Source of the DNA: Firmicutes bacterium UBA3920
Lineage (GTDB): Bacteria > Bacillota > Clostridia > Caldicoprobacterales > Xylanivirgaceae
DNA length: 64,000 nucleotides
Assembly: GCA_002386065.1 (NCBI GenBank)
Contig: DGES01000026.1
Location: 27,272 to 91,271, forward strand
Direction of reading: 5' to 3'
Part shown: one piece after another, positions 19,271-29,019 of the stretch
Position numbering within the stretch: the stretch's first letter is position 1
Layout: every line of letters starts with the position of its first letter
Notes under the pieces: model-generated
The model's database searches: none
What the model was told of the DNA's origin: nothing
The model's input: only the letters and a program-made list of their open reading frames with translations
Translations under genes and position numbers: made by a program

Positions 19271-20533
19271 TCACACCTTTTTACCTATATCTTTTCTATA
19301 ATGCATATCTTTGAATTTTATTTTTTCTATATGAGAATATACGGTCTTATAGACAGATTCCAGATTATCACCTACTGCAGTAATGCCTAAGACTCTACCT
19401 CCAGCTGTATAATACTTCCCATTTTTCTTTTTGGTACCTGAATGAAATATGAATATATTTTCATGTTTTAAAATATCTTCTATGCCTTTTATTTCATAGC
19501 CTTTTTCATACTTCTTAGGATATCCACCTGATGCCAATATAACACATAAAGCGCTCTTATCTTGCCATACCACATCTATTTCATGTAACCGTTCGTCTAT
19601 TATTGCTTCAAATATCTCTACTATATCAGTTTCCAAAAGAGGAAGCAATGCCTGTGTTTCCGGATCACCAAATCTTGCATTATACTCAAGCACTTTAGGT
19701 CCATTATCTGTAAGCATAAGTCCAAAATATAATACACCTTTGAATAATCTATCTTCCTTTTTCATAGCTTCTATAGTTGGTATAAATATATTTTTTATGC
19801 AAAACTTCTCTATTTCTTCAGTATAATAAATACTCGGAGAAAATGCACCCATTCCACCTGTATTAGGCCCTCTATCTCCATCATATACTCTTTTATGATC
19901 TTGAGCACTGGGCATTGGTACTATTGTGGTTCCATCAGTAAAACACAGGATTGAAACCTCTGGTCCTTCCAAAAATTCCTCTATTACAATCCGTTCCCCT
20001 GACTTACCAAAGGTTTTATTTATCATACAGTCATCCACAGCTTTTTTAGCCTCAGTAAGATCGTTAGCTATTATAACTCCCTTTCCAAGGGCAAGTCCAT
20101 CAGCCTTTATAACTACTGGATAATTGCAATGTTTAAGAAAATATATTGCATCTTCTCTGTTGTCAAAAACCTGAAAATCAGCAGTAGGAATATTATACTT
20201 TTTCATGAAGTTTTTAGAAAATACCTTACTTCCTTCAATTATAGCTGCTCTCTTATTTGGCCCAAATGCTCTAATGCCCCTTTTAGTAAGTTCATCCACC
20301 ATACCCATGGCAAGTGGATCATCTGGTGCCACTACAACTAAATCTATTTCTTTTTCTTCTGCAAAATCTACTATTCCATTTATATCGGTAGCTTTTATGT
20401 CTATACATTCCGCTAAATCCGATATCCCTCCATTCCCTGGAGCACAATATATCTTAGAAACTTTGGGACTCTTGCTTATTTTCCACACAAGGGCATGCTC
20501 TCTACCACCACCACCAACTACTAGTATATTCAT
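19271..20533 (-). CDS. purD: phosphoribosylamine--glycine ligase
   Basis: GAR synthetase, second step of de novo purine synthesis, cytoplasmic ATP-grasp enzyme. The N-terminal VVGGGGREHAL (4-14) is diagnostic. The ATP-grasp region includes PVVIKADGLALGKGV, and the signature NARFGDPETQ is near 290-299. Length 420 is standard. It follows purH by 34 bases. Confidence 0.97.
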   Translation of the reverse strand: MNILVVGGGGREHALVWKISKSPKVSKIYCAPGNGGISDLAECIDIKATDINGIVDFAEEKEIDLVVVAPDDPLAMGMVDELTKRGIRAFGPNKRAAIIEGSKVFSKNFMKKYNIPTADFQVFDNREDAIYFLKHCNYPVVIKADGLALGKGVIIANDLTEAKKAVDDCMINKTFGKSGERIVIEEFLEGPEVSILCFTDGTTIVPMPSAQDHKRVYDGDRGPNTGGMGAFSPSIYYTEEIEKFCIKNIFIPTIEAMKKEDRLFKGVLYFGLMLTDNGPKVLEYNARFGDPETQALLPLLETDIVEIFEAIIDERLHEIDVVWQDKSALCVILASGGYPKKYEKGYEIKGIEDILKHENIFIFHSGTKKKNGKYYTAGGRVLGITAVGDNLESVYKTVYSHIEKIKFKDMHYRKDIGKKV

Positions 20534-20567
20534 AAAATCACATCCTTTTTATGTCTAGTTTCTGCAA

Positions 20568-22115
20568 TTAATGCTTAAAATGTCTCATAGAAGTAAATAT
20601 CATAGCTATGCCATATTTATCACAAGCTTCGATGGATTCTTTATCTCTTATAGAACCTCCTGGCTGTATTATTGCTGTAATACCTGCTTTAGCTGCTGCC
20701 TCTACACAATCAGGAAATGGGAAAAATGCATCAGAGGCCATAACCGCACCTTTTACATCATCACCACCACGCTCTATAGCATTTAGAGCTGCCCATATCC
20801 TATTAACTTGTCCTGGACCTATTCCAAGTGATCTCTTGTCTTTTGCAATCACAATTGCATTGGATTTTGTATGTTTCACTAATTTCCAAGCAAAAATTAG
20901 ATCTTCCATTTCTTTTTCAGTAGGTTGTTTTTTGGTTACTACTTTTAGTTCTTCCTTAGATGGAAGTAATTTGGTATTCCACTCCTGGAGAAGTAATCCA
21001 CCATATACTCGCTTAAAATCCCATGTACCTTCAGGAATATGAGTGGATATATCAGGAAGTTCTAATATCCTTATATTAGTTTTTTTAGATAGTATCTCCA
21101 GTGCATCATCCGTATAAGAAGGAGCTATAACTATCTCTATGAATATCTTATTTATTTCTTCGGCAGTTTTTTTGTCTATCTCTCGATTAGCAGCAATTAT
21201 ACCTCCAAATATAGATACGGGATCTGCTTCGTATGCTTCCACATATGCATCATATATATTATCTGCAGATGATACTCCACATGGATTGGAATGTTTTACT
21301 GCAACGACTGTAGGTTCATCAAATTCTTTTAACAGATCAATTGCACCATTTGCATCATTTATGTTGTTAAATGAAAGTTCCTTGCCATGTAGTTGTCGAG
21401 CACTCGTCAATGCACCAGCCACATTATCAACTTCTCTGTAGAATACCGCTCTTTGATGAGGATTTTCTCCATAACGCATATCTTGTGCCTTTTCAAATGT
21501 AAGAGTCAATAACTCTGGGAACTCATCTTTACCTGCTTGTTTTCTTAAATAGTCAAATATGAGGGCATCATAATGAGCAGTATGTTCAAATACTTTAATA
21601 GCCAGTTCAAATTTGGTATCTAAACTTATATTACCATTCATCTCAAGCTCTTCTACAACTCTATTATAGTCATTAGGATCCACTACTACTGTGACATCTC
21701 TATAATTTTTTGCAGCTGCTCTGAGCATTGATGGACCACCTATGTCAATATTTTCAATCGCCTCTTCAAGAGTTACATCTTCCTTTAATATGGTATCTTT
21801 AAAAGGATATAAATTTATAACTACAATATCTATAGGGGTTATATTAAGTTCTTTTAACTGTCTCATATGTTCTTTATTATCCCTCATAGCCAAAATTCCA
21901 GCATGTACTTTAGGATGAAGAGTCTTCACCCTTCCATCTAGACATTCTGGAAAACCAGTTACATCCGTTATATTGGTAACTTTAACACCTGCATTTTTTA
22001 ATACTTGTGCTGTGCCTCCTGTAGACACAATTTCGAAATTTAGTGAACTCAATTTTTTGCCTAACTCTACAATACCTGTTTTATCAGATACACTAAGAAT
22101 TGCTCGTCTCTTCAT
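20568..22115 (-). CDS. purH: bifunctional AICAR transformylase / IMP cyclohydrolase
   Basis: Catalyses the last two steps to IMP. The N-terminal MGS-like cyclohydrolase domain ([28 protein letters not shown]) is followed by the AICAR transformylase domain ([20 protein letters not shown]). The ATG at 22115 lies 9 bases from GGAGG and gives 515 residues. A TTG three codons upstream in the same frame is less likely. Confidence 0.97.
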   Translation of the reverse strand: MKRRAILSVSDKTGIVELGKKLSSLNFEIVSTGGTAQVLKNAGVKVTNITDVTGFPECLDGRVKTLHPKVHAGILAMRDNKEHMRQLKELNITPIDIVVINLYPFKDTILKEDVTLEEAIENIDIGGPSMLRAAAKNYRDVTVVVDPNDYNRVVEELEMNGNISLDTKFELAIKVFEHTAHYDALIFDYLRKQAGKDEFPELLTLTFEKAQDMRYGENPHQRAVFYREVDNVAGALTSARQLHGKELSFNNINDANGAIDLLKEFDEPTVVAVKHSNPCGVSSADNIYDAYVEAYEADPVSIFGGIIAANREIDKKTAEEINKIFIEIVIAPSYTDDALEILSKKTNIRILELPDISTHIPEGTWDFKRVYGGLLLQEWNTKLLPSKEELKVVTKKQPTEKEMEDLIFAWKLVKHTKSNAIVIAKDKRSLGIGPGQVNRIWAALNAIERGGDDVKGAVMASDAFFPFPDCVEAAAKAGITAIIQPGGSIRDKESIEACDKYGIAMIFTSMRHFKH

Positions 22116-22138
22116 ACATAACAACCTCCAAAAAGAAT

Positions 22139-22759
22139 TTATTCTAAAATTTTAACCTTTCTTCCCTCAACTACAAGTTTTCCTTCGACTAATAGAGAAA
22201 CTGCCTTGGGCAGCAATTCATGCTCCACCTCTAATACACGCTTTGACAGAGACTCTACATCATCATCATAGTAAACTTCAACTGGCTTTTGCAATATTAT
22301 TGGACCTGTATCAGTACCCTCATCTACAAAATGAACAGTCGCTCCACTTATCTTTACACCATAATCTAATACACTCTGATGTACCCTCATTCCATAATAT
22401 CCCTTCCCACAAAATGAAGGTATAAGAGATGGATGTACATTTATTATGCGATTAGGATATTTTTTTATTATATCTGAAGACAATATATTTAAATAGCCTG
22501 CAAGAACTATAAAATCCGTATTATACTCTTCTAATTTTTTAATAAGAACCCTGTTAAACGCATCCATATCTTTATAGTCTTTTTTAGATATATAGTAAGT
22601 TGGTATACCATGTTTCTGGGCCCTAACTAATCCATAAGCATCCTTTCTGCTTGATATTACAACTCCTATTTGGGCATTTATATTTCCTGCCTCTATATTA
22701 TCTATGAGTGCTTGCAGATTAGATCCCCCTCCTGATATTAAAACAGCCAACGTCTTCAT
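22139..22759 (-). CDS. purN: phosphoribosylglycinamide formyltransferase
   Basis: Formyl-tetrahydrofolate-dependent GAR transformylase. The family start [15 protein letters not shown] (6-20), [12 protein letters not shown] and [15 protein letters not shown] motifs are present. [18 protein letters not shown] carries the catalytic region. Length 206. Its start overlaps the purM stop by four bases, which indicates translational coupling. Confidence 0.97.
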   Translation of the reverse strand: MKTLAVLISGGGSNLQALIDNIEAGNINAQIGVVISSRKDAYGLVRAQKHGIPTYYISKKDYKDMDAFNRVLIKKLEEYNTDFIVLAGYLNILSSDIIKKYPNRIINVHPSLIPSFCGKGYYGMRVHQSVLDYGVKISGATVHFVDEGTDTGPIILQKPVEVYYDDDVESLSKRVLEVEHELLPKAVSLLVEGKLVVEGRKVKILE

Positions 22760-23787
22760 GACTTAAACACCACTTTGCCTTTACCTTTTTTGACACTGCC
22801 AATCACACGGCTATCATACCCTGCCTTTGAAAGTATATTTATAACTCCATCACAACTACTTTCTGGACAAGCCATAACCATACCTATCCCCATATTAAAT
22901 GTATTATACATCTGAACATCGTCTATATTTGCCCATTCTTTTAATAACTTAAATATAGGTTTTATTTCCCAACTACCAAGTATTATCTCTGCATCCATAT
23001 CATTAGGAAGCATTCTAGGAATATTTTCTATGAAACCTCCCCCTGTTATATGAGATAATCCATGTATTTCATAATTTTCTAATACTTCTAAAATCCCCTT
23101 TACGTATATATGGGTGGGAATTAAAAGCTCCTCTCCAACGGTATGACCTAAGCAATCATAATAATCATCAATTCGATTTTTCTCTTCTAATACGAGCCTT
23201 CGAACTAATGAATAGCCATTACTGTGTACCCCTGAAGACATAATACCTATAAGGACATCCCCTTCCTTTACAGCTGAACCATCAATTATATTAGATTTAT
23301 CTACTATTCCTACAGCAAATCCTGCTATATCATATTCTCCTTCATTATAAAAACCTGGCATTTCAGCAGTCTCACCACCTATAAGAACACAATCTGCCTT
23401 CTTACAACCCTCTGCCACTCCCTTAACTATCTCTGCCATCTTCTCTGGTATAAGTTTTCCTGTAGCAATATAATCAAGAAAAAACAGGGGTTTCGCTCCT
23501 TGACAGATTATATCATTTACACACATAGCTACACAGTCTTGTCCTATAGTATCGTGTTTATCCATAATAAACGCAAGTTTTAGCTTGGTACCTACACCAT
23601 CTGTACCTCCAACTAAAACCGGAGCTTTTATATCTTCTAAATCTAATGCATATAATCCACTAAAACTTCCAACTTCTCCTAGTACATTATCGTTATATGT
23701 TTCCTTTATATATTTTTTCATGAGATTTACTGCCTTGTAACCTGCATCAACATCTACGCCTGCATCTTTATACGTTATTCCACCCAT
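22756..23787 (-). CDS. purM: phosphoribosylformylglycinamidine cyclo-ligase
   Basis: AIR synthetase, an ATP-dependent ring closure. It shows [12 protein letters not shown] (5-16), [14 protein letters not shown] (about 60-73), MCVNDI, and [22 protein letters not shown]. Length 343 is typical. Six bases separate it from purF. Confidence 0.97.
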   Translation of the reverse strand: MGGITYKDAGVDVDAGYKAVNLMKKYIKETYNDNVLGEVGSFSGLYALDLEDIKAPVLVGGTDGVGTKLKLAFIMDKHDTIGQDCVAMCVNDIICQGAKPLFFLDYIATGKLIPEKMAEIVKGVAEGCKKADCVLIGGETAEMPGFYNEGEYDIAGFAVGIVDKSNIIDGSAVKEGDVLIGIMSSGVHSNGYSLVRRLVLEEKNRIDDYYDCLGHTVGEELLIPTHIYVKGILEVLENYEIHGLSHITGGGFIENIPRMLPNDMDAEIILGSWEIKPIFKLLKEWANIDDVQMYNTFNMGIGMVMACPESSCDGVINILSKAGYDSRVIGSVKKGKGKVVFKS

Positions 23788-23793
23788 AGTTTC

Positions 23794-25191
23794 TCAACAC
23801 CTTCCTTCACATTCCATAGGATATTCTCTATTAAAACAACCTAAACAAAAACTACAACCACTACTCTCTACCGTTCTTAAAAGACCATCTATACTTAAAT
23901 AACTAAGAGTGTCTGCACCAATCTCTTCGCAAATCTCTTCCACAGTAGACGAAGCCCCTATGAGCTCGTCCCTATCAGGAGTATCGACACCAAAAAAACA
24001 TGGATATTTAATAGGAGGCGAACTAATACGCATATGAATCTCCTTAGCTCCTGCTAATCGCAAGAGCTCTACTATCGCCTTACTAGTAGTACCCCTAACT
24101 ATAGAGTCGTCTACTAATACTATACGCTTGCCCCTAACTAATCGACTAAGGGCATTTAGTTTTATTCTTACACTTTGTTCCCTTATAGCCTGTGTAGGTT
24201 TTATAAATGTCCGACCCACATATCTGTTTTTTATGAGTCCTTCCCTATATGGAATACCTGATTCCTCTGCATAACCCAATGCAGCAGTAGTCCCTGAATC
24301 GGGTACACCTACCACTATATCTGCATCTACAGGATTTTCCCTGGCAAGTATGCGTCCTGCATCTCTACGAGCTTCATATACACTTATACCATCTACTATG
24401 CTATCTGTCCTTGCAAAATATACAAATTCAAATATACAAAAAGAAGATTGCAGAGGTACTGGAGTTTGTATAGATTTAAGACCTTCCTTTGAGATTATTA
24501 TTATTTCACCTGGCCTTACATCTCTTATATATTCAGCACCAATGGCATCAAATGCACATGTTTCTGAAGCTAAAACATAAGAATTCTTTAGTTTTCCAAG
24601 GACAAGTGGTCGTATCCCATGGGGATCTCTTATGCCTATCAGGTTATCCTGTGTCATTATTACAAGAGCATAGGAGCCTTTTATACTATTTAACATTATT
24701 TTTAACGCTTTTTCTAAACCTTCATCACTAGAACGAGCTATTATATTTGCCATTACTTCACTATCTGTAGTTGTTTGAAATATTGCACCTTTTTCTTCAA
24801 GTTCCTCTCTAATAATATGAGCATTGATAAGTGTGCCATTGTGAGCAAAAGCCATATTACCTTTTTTGTATTTAGTTACAAGGGGTTGGGTGTTTTGAGG
24901 AAAATTTTTTCCCTTGACAGAATGTCGCACATGTCCTATAGCAATACTACCAATCTTAAGTGCTTTGAGAGATTCTTCAGTAAATACTTCAGGTACCAAA
25001 CCCATTTCTTTGTGATATACTATATCGTTTCCATTAGATACTGCTATACCAGCACTTTCTTGCCCCCTATGCTGAATTGCATAAAGGGCAAAATAGGTAA
25101 GTAAAGCTATATCATGTCCATCCTTATCAAATATACCAAATACTCCGCATTCATCCTTTATTTTATCTAGCAAAGACAAATCTCCTTCCAT
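23794..25191 (-). CDS. purF: amidophosphoribosyltransferase
   Basis: First committed step of purine synthesis, PRPP to phosphoribosylamine. The glutaminase nucleophile is Cys15 (DECGVFGIF), so a 14-residue propeptide is likely removed as in the B. subtilis-type enzymes. The PRPP loop is VLVDDSIVRGTTSK. C-terminal cysteines (CSFCLGC and a later cysteine) with others upstream fit the 4Fe-4S form. Length 465. It lies 31 bases from purE. Confidence 0.96.
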   Translation of the reverse strand: MEGDLSLLDKIKDECGVFGIFDKDGHDIALLTYFALYAIQHRGQESAGIAVSNGNDIVYHKEMGLVPEVFTEESLKALKIGSIAIGHVRHSVKGKNFPQNTQPLVTKYKKGNMAFAHNGTLINAHIIREELEEKGAIFQTTTDSEVMANIIARSSDEGLEKALKIMLNSIKGSYALVIMTQDNLIGIRDPHGIRPLVLGKLKNSYVLASETCAFDAIGAEYIRDVRPGEIIIISKEGLKSIQTPVPLQSSFCIFEFVYFARTDSIVDGISVYEARRDAGRILARENPVDADIVVGVPDSGTTAALGYAEESGIPYREGLIKNRYVGRTFIKPTQAIREQSVRIKLNALSRLVRGKRIVLVDDSIVRGTTSKAIVELLRLAGAKEIHMRISSPPIKYPCFFGVDTPDRDELIGASSTVEEICEEIGADTLSYLSIDGLLRTVESSGCSFCLGCFNREYPMECEGRC

Positions 25192-25222
25192 GATCTATTT
25201 TTATATTTAAAAACAATAAATT

Positions 25223-25720
25223 TTATACATCTATTATCGCTTTTTGCAATTCTTTGTCTTGTTCTTTTACTTTATCTGCCATAAATATCCTATAATCTTT
25301 AAGTGCTTCTGAAATATCTTCATATTTTAATGCTAATATCTCAAGTGCCATTAGAGCAGCGTTCTTAGCCCCATTTATTGCTACGGTAGCCACTGGTATA
25401 CCAGTAGGCATTTGTACAATAGACAATAGGGAATCTAGCCCGTCCATTGTAGATGATTTTATAGGTAATCCTATAACAGGTAATGTGGTGTATGCTGCCA
25501 ATACTCCTGGAAGATGGGCTGCCTTACCTGCTGCCGCTATTATGACCTCAAAACCTCTATTCTCAGCTTCCTTTGCAAAATTAGCAGCTTCATCTGGTGT
25601 ACGATGAGCAGACATAACCCTTGCCACCACTTCTACATTAAATTCTTTTAAAATGTGTATAGCATCACTTACTATTGGTAAATCTGATTTACTTCCCATG
25701 ATAACTGCAACCTTTGCCAT
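25223..25720 (-). CDS. purE: N5-CAIR mutase, catalytic subunit PurE
   Basis: Class I PurE, which rearranges N5-carboxyaminoimidazole ribonucleotide. MGSKSDLPI is at 8-16, SAHRTPDEA near 38-46, and [14 protein letters not shown] and LPVIGLPI follow. Length 165 is standard. No purK or purC lies beside it. It is preceded by the permease gene and a stem-loop. Confidence 0.96.
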   Translation of the reverse strand: MAKVAVIMGSKSDLPIVSDAIHILKEFNVEVVARVMSAHRTPDEAANFAKEAENRGFEVIIAAAGKAAHLPGVLAAYTTLPVIGLPIKSSTMDGLDSLLSIVQMPTGIPVATVAINGAKNAALMALEILALKYEDISEALKDYRIFMADKVKEQDKELQKAIIDV

Positions 25721-25740
25721 ACGAAAACCTCCTTAATTGG

Positions 25741-25774
25741 TATGCCCAATCAACCTATTTAAGTTGATTGGGCA
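25741..25774. repeat. stem-loop between permease and purE
   Basis: ATGCCCAATCAAC and GTTGATTGGGCAT form a 13-bp perfect stem with an 8-base loop. On the operon (minus) strand it is followed by CCAATTAAGGAGG, not a T-run. A partial terminator or RNA-processing/stability hairpin between the permease and the pur genes is more likely than a full stop. Confidence 0.6.
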
Positions 25775-25782
25775 TGGATAAA

Positions 25783-27198
25783 TTACATGAATTTTGCAAG
25801 TAATACAAATCTCAAAATAAATAATACTACAAATACATACATTATGGGATGAACTTCCTTGGCTTTACCTTTTACTATTTTAACTAATGAATAAAATATA
25901 AATCCTGCAGCAATTCCATTTGCTATACTATAGGAGTAAGGCATAAGAACCATTGTGACAAATGCAGGAAGTGCTTCTTCTATATCATCAAAATTTATAT
26001 TCTTTATAGAACTCATCATAAGTACACCAACTATTATTAAAGCTGGAGCCGTTGCAGCACTTGGTATAATACCTGCTATAGGAGCTAGAAATATAGAAAT
26101 TAGAAAGAGTATTCCCACTACAACTGCAGTAAGGCCTGTTCTACCACCTTCACTCACACCTGCACTACTCTCTACAAAAGTTGTAACAGTAGATGTTCCA
26201 AGTACTGCACCTACACATGTAGCTATAGCATCTGCCAACATAGCTTCATTGCCCCTAGGTAAATTACCTTCTTCATCTAGAAAACCAGCTTTGTTAGCCG
26301 TTCCAATTAAAGTCCCCATTGTATCAAACATATCTACTATAAAAAATGAGAGTATAACAGTAATCACAGATATTAAGCTGGCAAAAACTCCATTTCCCGT
26401 AGACAGCAATCCTTTAAAATCCATCTTCATAAACGTAGGCTTCAATGTTATCTCGCTAAGAGAAAAGCCAACGTTTACATTTGTAACTCCCATAGGTATA
26501 CCTATTATAGTAGTAATAATTATACCTAAAAAGAGAGCACCCTTAACTTTTCGAACCATTAGAATAGATGTAATTATAAGACCTATTACCGCAAGTAATA
26601 TAGCAGGAGATGCAAAGTCACCAAATTCCAATACTTGAGATCCTGCATTGTTCACTGCTTCTATCATAGCAGCTTTATCTAAAACCTCAGCCTCATTTAT
26701 TATGTCAATTATTGGTCCCTGATTGACGTGAATAATACCTGCATTATTAAAACCTACAAATGCAATAAATAGACCTATTCCAGCACTAATTGCATTTTTT
26801 AAAAAAAGAGGTATCGATTCGACAACAGCTTGTCTCACACCTGATAAAGTTATTATTATAAATATTATACCGGATATAAATACTGCAGCTAAAGCCTGTT
26901 GCCATGTATAACCCAGTCCAAATACAACACTAAATGTAAAAAATGCATTTAATCCCATCCCTGGTGCCTGAGCGAAAGGATAATTGGACATGATGCCTGT
27001 AAGTATACTACCTACTGCAGCCGCTAAGCATGTAGCTATCATTACACTATGAAAATCCATTCCCGTTTGAGATAAAATATCAGGATTTACGAATATTATG
27101 TAAGCCATTGTAAAAAATGTGGTTATACCTGCTATTACTTCAGTTTTGATATCTGTGCCGTTTTCTTCTAACTTAAAAAAGTTATTCAATTTTTCCAT
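25783..27198 (-). CDS. NCS2-family purine permease (AzgA/PbuG type)
   Basis: A 471-residue, 12-14-helix membrane transporter. It opens with FFKLEENGTDIKTEVIAGITTFFTMAYIIFVNP, the hallmark of the AzgA/PbuG/AdeQ subfamily, which imports hypoxanthine, guanine or adenine. FAQAPGMGLNAFF (about 74-86) and SSAGVSEGGRTG are conserved transport motifs. It is the first gene after a purine riboswitch, matching PbuG-type regulation. Which base is carried cannot be read from the sequence. Confidence 0.93.
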   Translation of the reverse strand: MEKLNNFFKLEENGTDIKTEVIAGITTFFTMAYIIFVNPDILSQTGMDFHSVMIATCLAAAVGSILTGIMSNYPFAQAPGMGLNAFFTFSVVFGLGYTWQQALAAVFISGIIFIIITLSGVRQAVVESIPLFLKNAISAGIGLFIAFVGFNNAGIIHVNQGPIIDIINEAEVLDKAAMIEAVNNAGSQVLEFGDFASPAILLAVIGLIITSILMVRKVKGALFLGIIITTIIGIPMGVTNVNVGFSLSEITLKPTFMKMDFKGLLSTGNGVFASLISVITVILSFFIVDMFDTMGTLIGTANKAGFLDEEGNLPRGNEAMLADAIATCVGAVLGTSTVTTFVESSAGVSEGGRTGLTAVVVGILFLISIFLAPIAGIIPSAATAPALIIVGVLMMSSIKNINFDDIEEALPAFVTMVLMPYSYSIANGIAAGFIFYSLVKIVKGKAKEVHPIMYVFVVLFILRFVLLAKFM

Positions 27199-27266
27199 AA
27201 AATTATTCCTCCTTCTTTTTTAACTTAGATTCCTTAGCCTATTATTTTCCTCCTCCCCAAAAATAA

Positions 27267-27306
27267 TAAAGCACATGACCTTATTTTGAGTGAACATGTG
27301 CTTTAT
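27267..27306 (-). terminator. terminator of the purine riboswitch
   Basis: On the minus strand ATAAAGCACATG and CATGTGCTTTAT form a 12-bp stem, followed by TATTTTT. It sits between the aptamer and the permease gene and is the expected OFF switch. Confidence 0.85.
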
Positions 27307-27353
27307 CATATATTCCGACTTAATAATCAGAATATAAAAATGCATTTAAACCA

Positions 27354-27430
27354 CAATCCACTCATAGTAGAGCAATTTTCGGTTGCCCCGTAGAAACTCC
27401 CAGACCATATTACTGGGGATATATGAGTTG
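27354..27430 (-). promoter_or_regulatory. purine riboswitch aptamer (guanine/hypoxanthine class)
   Basis: The minus strand reads ACTCATATATCCCCAGTAATATGG, then TCTGGGAGTTTCTAC, then GGGGCAACCG, then TACTATGAGT. This is the three-helix purine aptamer with P1 closed by ACTCATA/TATGAGT. The base that recognises the ligand (position 74, before TATGAG) is C, which indicates guanine or hypoxanthine rather than adenine. It precedes a terminator and the NCS2 permease-pur operon. Confidence 0.96.
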
Positions 27431-27448
27431 TGCTCTCTTGACATATTT

Positions 27449-27477
27449 ATACTATCAAAACACTATAAAAAAGTCAA
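27449..27477 (-). promoter_or_regulatory. promoter of the permease-pur operon
   Basis: On the minus strand TTGACT (27472-27477), 17 bases, TAGTAT (27449-27454), about 20 bases upstream of the purine aptamer. This is a good vegetative promoter match. Confidence 0.7.
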
Positions 27478-27632
27478 TCATGTATTTGAACGTTTTTTTG
27501 TTTTTTGGATAAATCGTTCGGTTTTTATTTTTATGCGTTGAATCTCCAGCTTTTTTAAATATCCATAATCGATAAAAATACATGTCAGTGATAGATCAAA
27601 GCACTTTGCAAACATATCATTCCACCTTTACC

Positions 27633-27704
27633 CATGCGTCCAGCAAGTCAATTATCCATGCGTCCAGCAAATCGATTATCTAGGTGTCCAGCAAATCGAC
27701 TAAC
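27633..27704. repeat. three 24-bp tandem repeats
   Basis: Three adjacent 24-base units (27633-27656, 27657-27680, 27681-27704) share the core GTCCAGCAARTCRAYTA. Units 1 and 2 differ at two positions; unit 3 is more diverged. Short tandem sub-terminal repeats of this kind are seen at ends of IS21-type elements, but no transposase is near. The rest of 27480-27790 shows nothing I can name. Confidence 0.7.
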
Positions 27705-27792
27705 ATCTTAAATTAAGATATTAGTTGCATTTTATTAATATTGGGTATATGTATTTATAGACGTCTAATTTATGAGTCAAGTCCATAATAGT

Positions 27793-28005
27793 GTGTAAAT
27801 TTCCTCGGTATTCCAGTCAGCAAGATGTGGAACTTTTTACTACCTGCTGAACCGAAGCGTTTATGCCGCGAAAGCTGTTGATAATGAGTACATGGCATGT
27901 TAGGCTAATTGCCGGGCATTACTATACCGACATAGCCTTACCCCTGTAGGCAGAGGGATGCCCCTGATGCCTATAAACATGCCATGAGAGGCTCGTTGTC
28001 AACAG
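27793..28005. ncRNA. candidate structured RNA in accessory island
   Basis: A more GC-rich block inside AT-rich DNA with several nested complementary segments. TCAGCA (27817-27822) can pair with TGCTGA (27845-27850). GTTGATAATGAG plus CATGGCATGTT (27877-27901) pairs with AACATGCCATG plus CTCGTTGTCAAC (27976-28003). GGGCAT and ATGCCC close an inner helix. No long frame is open across it. It matches no leader class I know. A transposon-associated guide RNA (HEARO/omega type) is one guess; no nuclease gene adjoins. Strand is not settled; + would lead into the recombinase remnant. Confidence 0.4.
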
Positions 28006-28029
28006 ACCGTGGAATAAATACGTAGGTAG

Positions 28030-28171
28030 TAGTATTAGGCAGAAGGACAAGATTACCAGGCATAAAAACTTCGAAATATTCCTAGAGGAATTGAGAAACC
28101 AGGAAGGTCTAATAACAGATTTTGAGGAAGATAAAGTAAAAGTTGTTTTTAAAAATGGAATAGAAATTTAG
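28030..28171 (+). pseudogene. possible large serine recombinase C-terminal remnant
   Basis: An open + frame ending at TAG 28169-28171 reads RHKNFEIFLEELRNQEGLIT, then DFEEDKVKVVFKNGIEI. This resembles the last 50 residues of large serine recombinases (the usual pattern is ...QEGLITEFDE ... FKDGTEI), with the middle shortened. There is no N-terminal catalytic domain and no start with a ribosome site. Too short to be sure; the remnant is consistent with a decayed mobile element. Confidence 0.35.
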
Positions 28172-28190
28172 GATTAGTTAATGACTACTG

Positions 28191-28234
28191 AATAGAGTCT
28201 ATGAGAATATTTTAACATCTGCATAGACTCTATT
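28191..28234. terminator. inverted repeat after the anti-sigma gene
   Basis: AATAGAGTCTATG and CATAGACTCTATT form a perfect 13-bp stem with an 18-base loop, just past the stop of the anti-sigma gene (minus strand). It is probably its terminator, though no clean T-run follows. Confidence 0.6.
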
Positions 28235-28242
28235 TAGTAAAT

Positions 28243-29019
28243 CTATTTAAGCTTAAATCTCACTATTTTCTTAATTTCTTCTAAATCTTCTGCATGAGCC
28301 AAAGAAGGATAAGCTTCTTTATTAAAAATCAAGCCTTTGTTCGATTCTAGAAACACCCAACGTTCTCCATCTGCTAGCCCATATTCTGCAAGCTCTAATA
28401 GTACCAACTCTTTCCCATTCTCCTCTCTAATAGAATTTTCATTATATGTTATGGGCATAAATATTCCTTTTCCACCTACAACCATTTGAGAAGAAATACT
28501 GGTCTCAGAGACATGGATATTTGTATCTATGGGACCTGGTAATAGAATTTTAACGGTGTTTCCTTCTACAAGATCTCCTCTTATAACATCAGTAACATTA
28601 ATATAAGCGATAGCACGATAATCTTTATATCCATCATAATCACATTCTATATTGCGAATATCATCCACAATGCCTTCAAAAGCAACTATTTTTAAATCAG
28701 CATATTTTTCTCCAAATAATTCAGTTTCCATTAGCCATTCAATATCTCCACTACTTGCTACAGCAGGTGGATTCTCAACATATCTTACATTGACTCCCTT
28801 AGATAATTCAAGAGGAAGATTTCCATTATCGCTATTAAAAAAAGACATAGATATTGTTACAATCAAAGCCAAGCTAGCTAGGATAGCTGCAACTTTAAAG
28901 TAGAATATTGGTTTTTTACTTATAATTTTAGTATGTTCTTTTTCTCCTCTTGGTTCAGCCTCAATGATATATTTGTCATCAATGTCGCCAATAATATTCA
29001 AAAGTTTTCTATTTTTCAT
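28243..29019 (-). CDS. putative anti-sigma factor (single-pass membrane)
   Basis: A 258-residue protein with an N-terminal cytoplasmic segment carrying the IGDIDDKYI.EA motif (10-21). This motif is common in clostridial anti-sigma factors paired with ECF sigma genes. One transmembrane helix follows at about 43-62, then an extracellular domain I do not recognise. Its start overlaps the sigma-factor stop by four bases (ATGA), so the two are translationally coupled. It likely holds the sigma factor inactive until an outside signal arrives; the signal is unknown. Confidence 0.75.
   Translation of the reverse strand: MKNRKLLNIIGDIDDKYIIEAEPRGEKEHTKIISKKPIFYFKVAAILASLALIVTISMSFFNSDNGNLPLELSKGVNVRYVENPPAVASSGDIEWLMETELFGEKYADLKIVAFEGIVDDIRNIECDYDGYKDYRAIAYINVTDVIRGDLVEGNTVKILLPGPIDTNIHVSETSISSQMVVGGKGIFMPITYNENSIREENGKELVLLELAEYGLADGERWVFLESNKGLIFNKEAYPSLAHAEDLEEIKKIVRFKLK

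Noticed and set aside
25955..26638. 227-codon + strand frame opposite the purine permease
   Set aside because: Shadow of a membrane-protein gene on the other strand, with no start signal or family resemblance.
27633..27704. CRISPR array
   Set aside because: Only three units that abut without unique spacers, and no cas genes in the window.
27480..28171. Intact insertion sequence or group II intron
   Set aside because: No transposase or reverse transcriptase frame, no intron domain V motif; only repeats, an RNA-like block and a recombinase tail.
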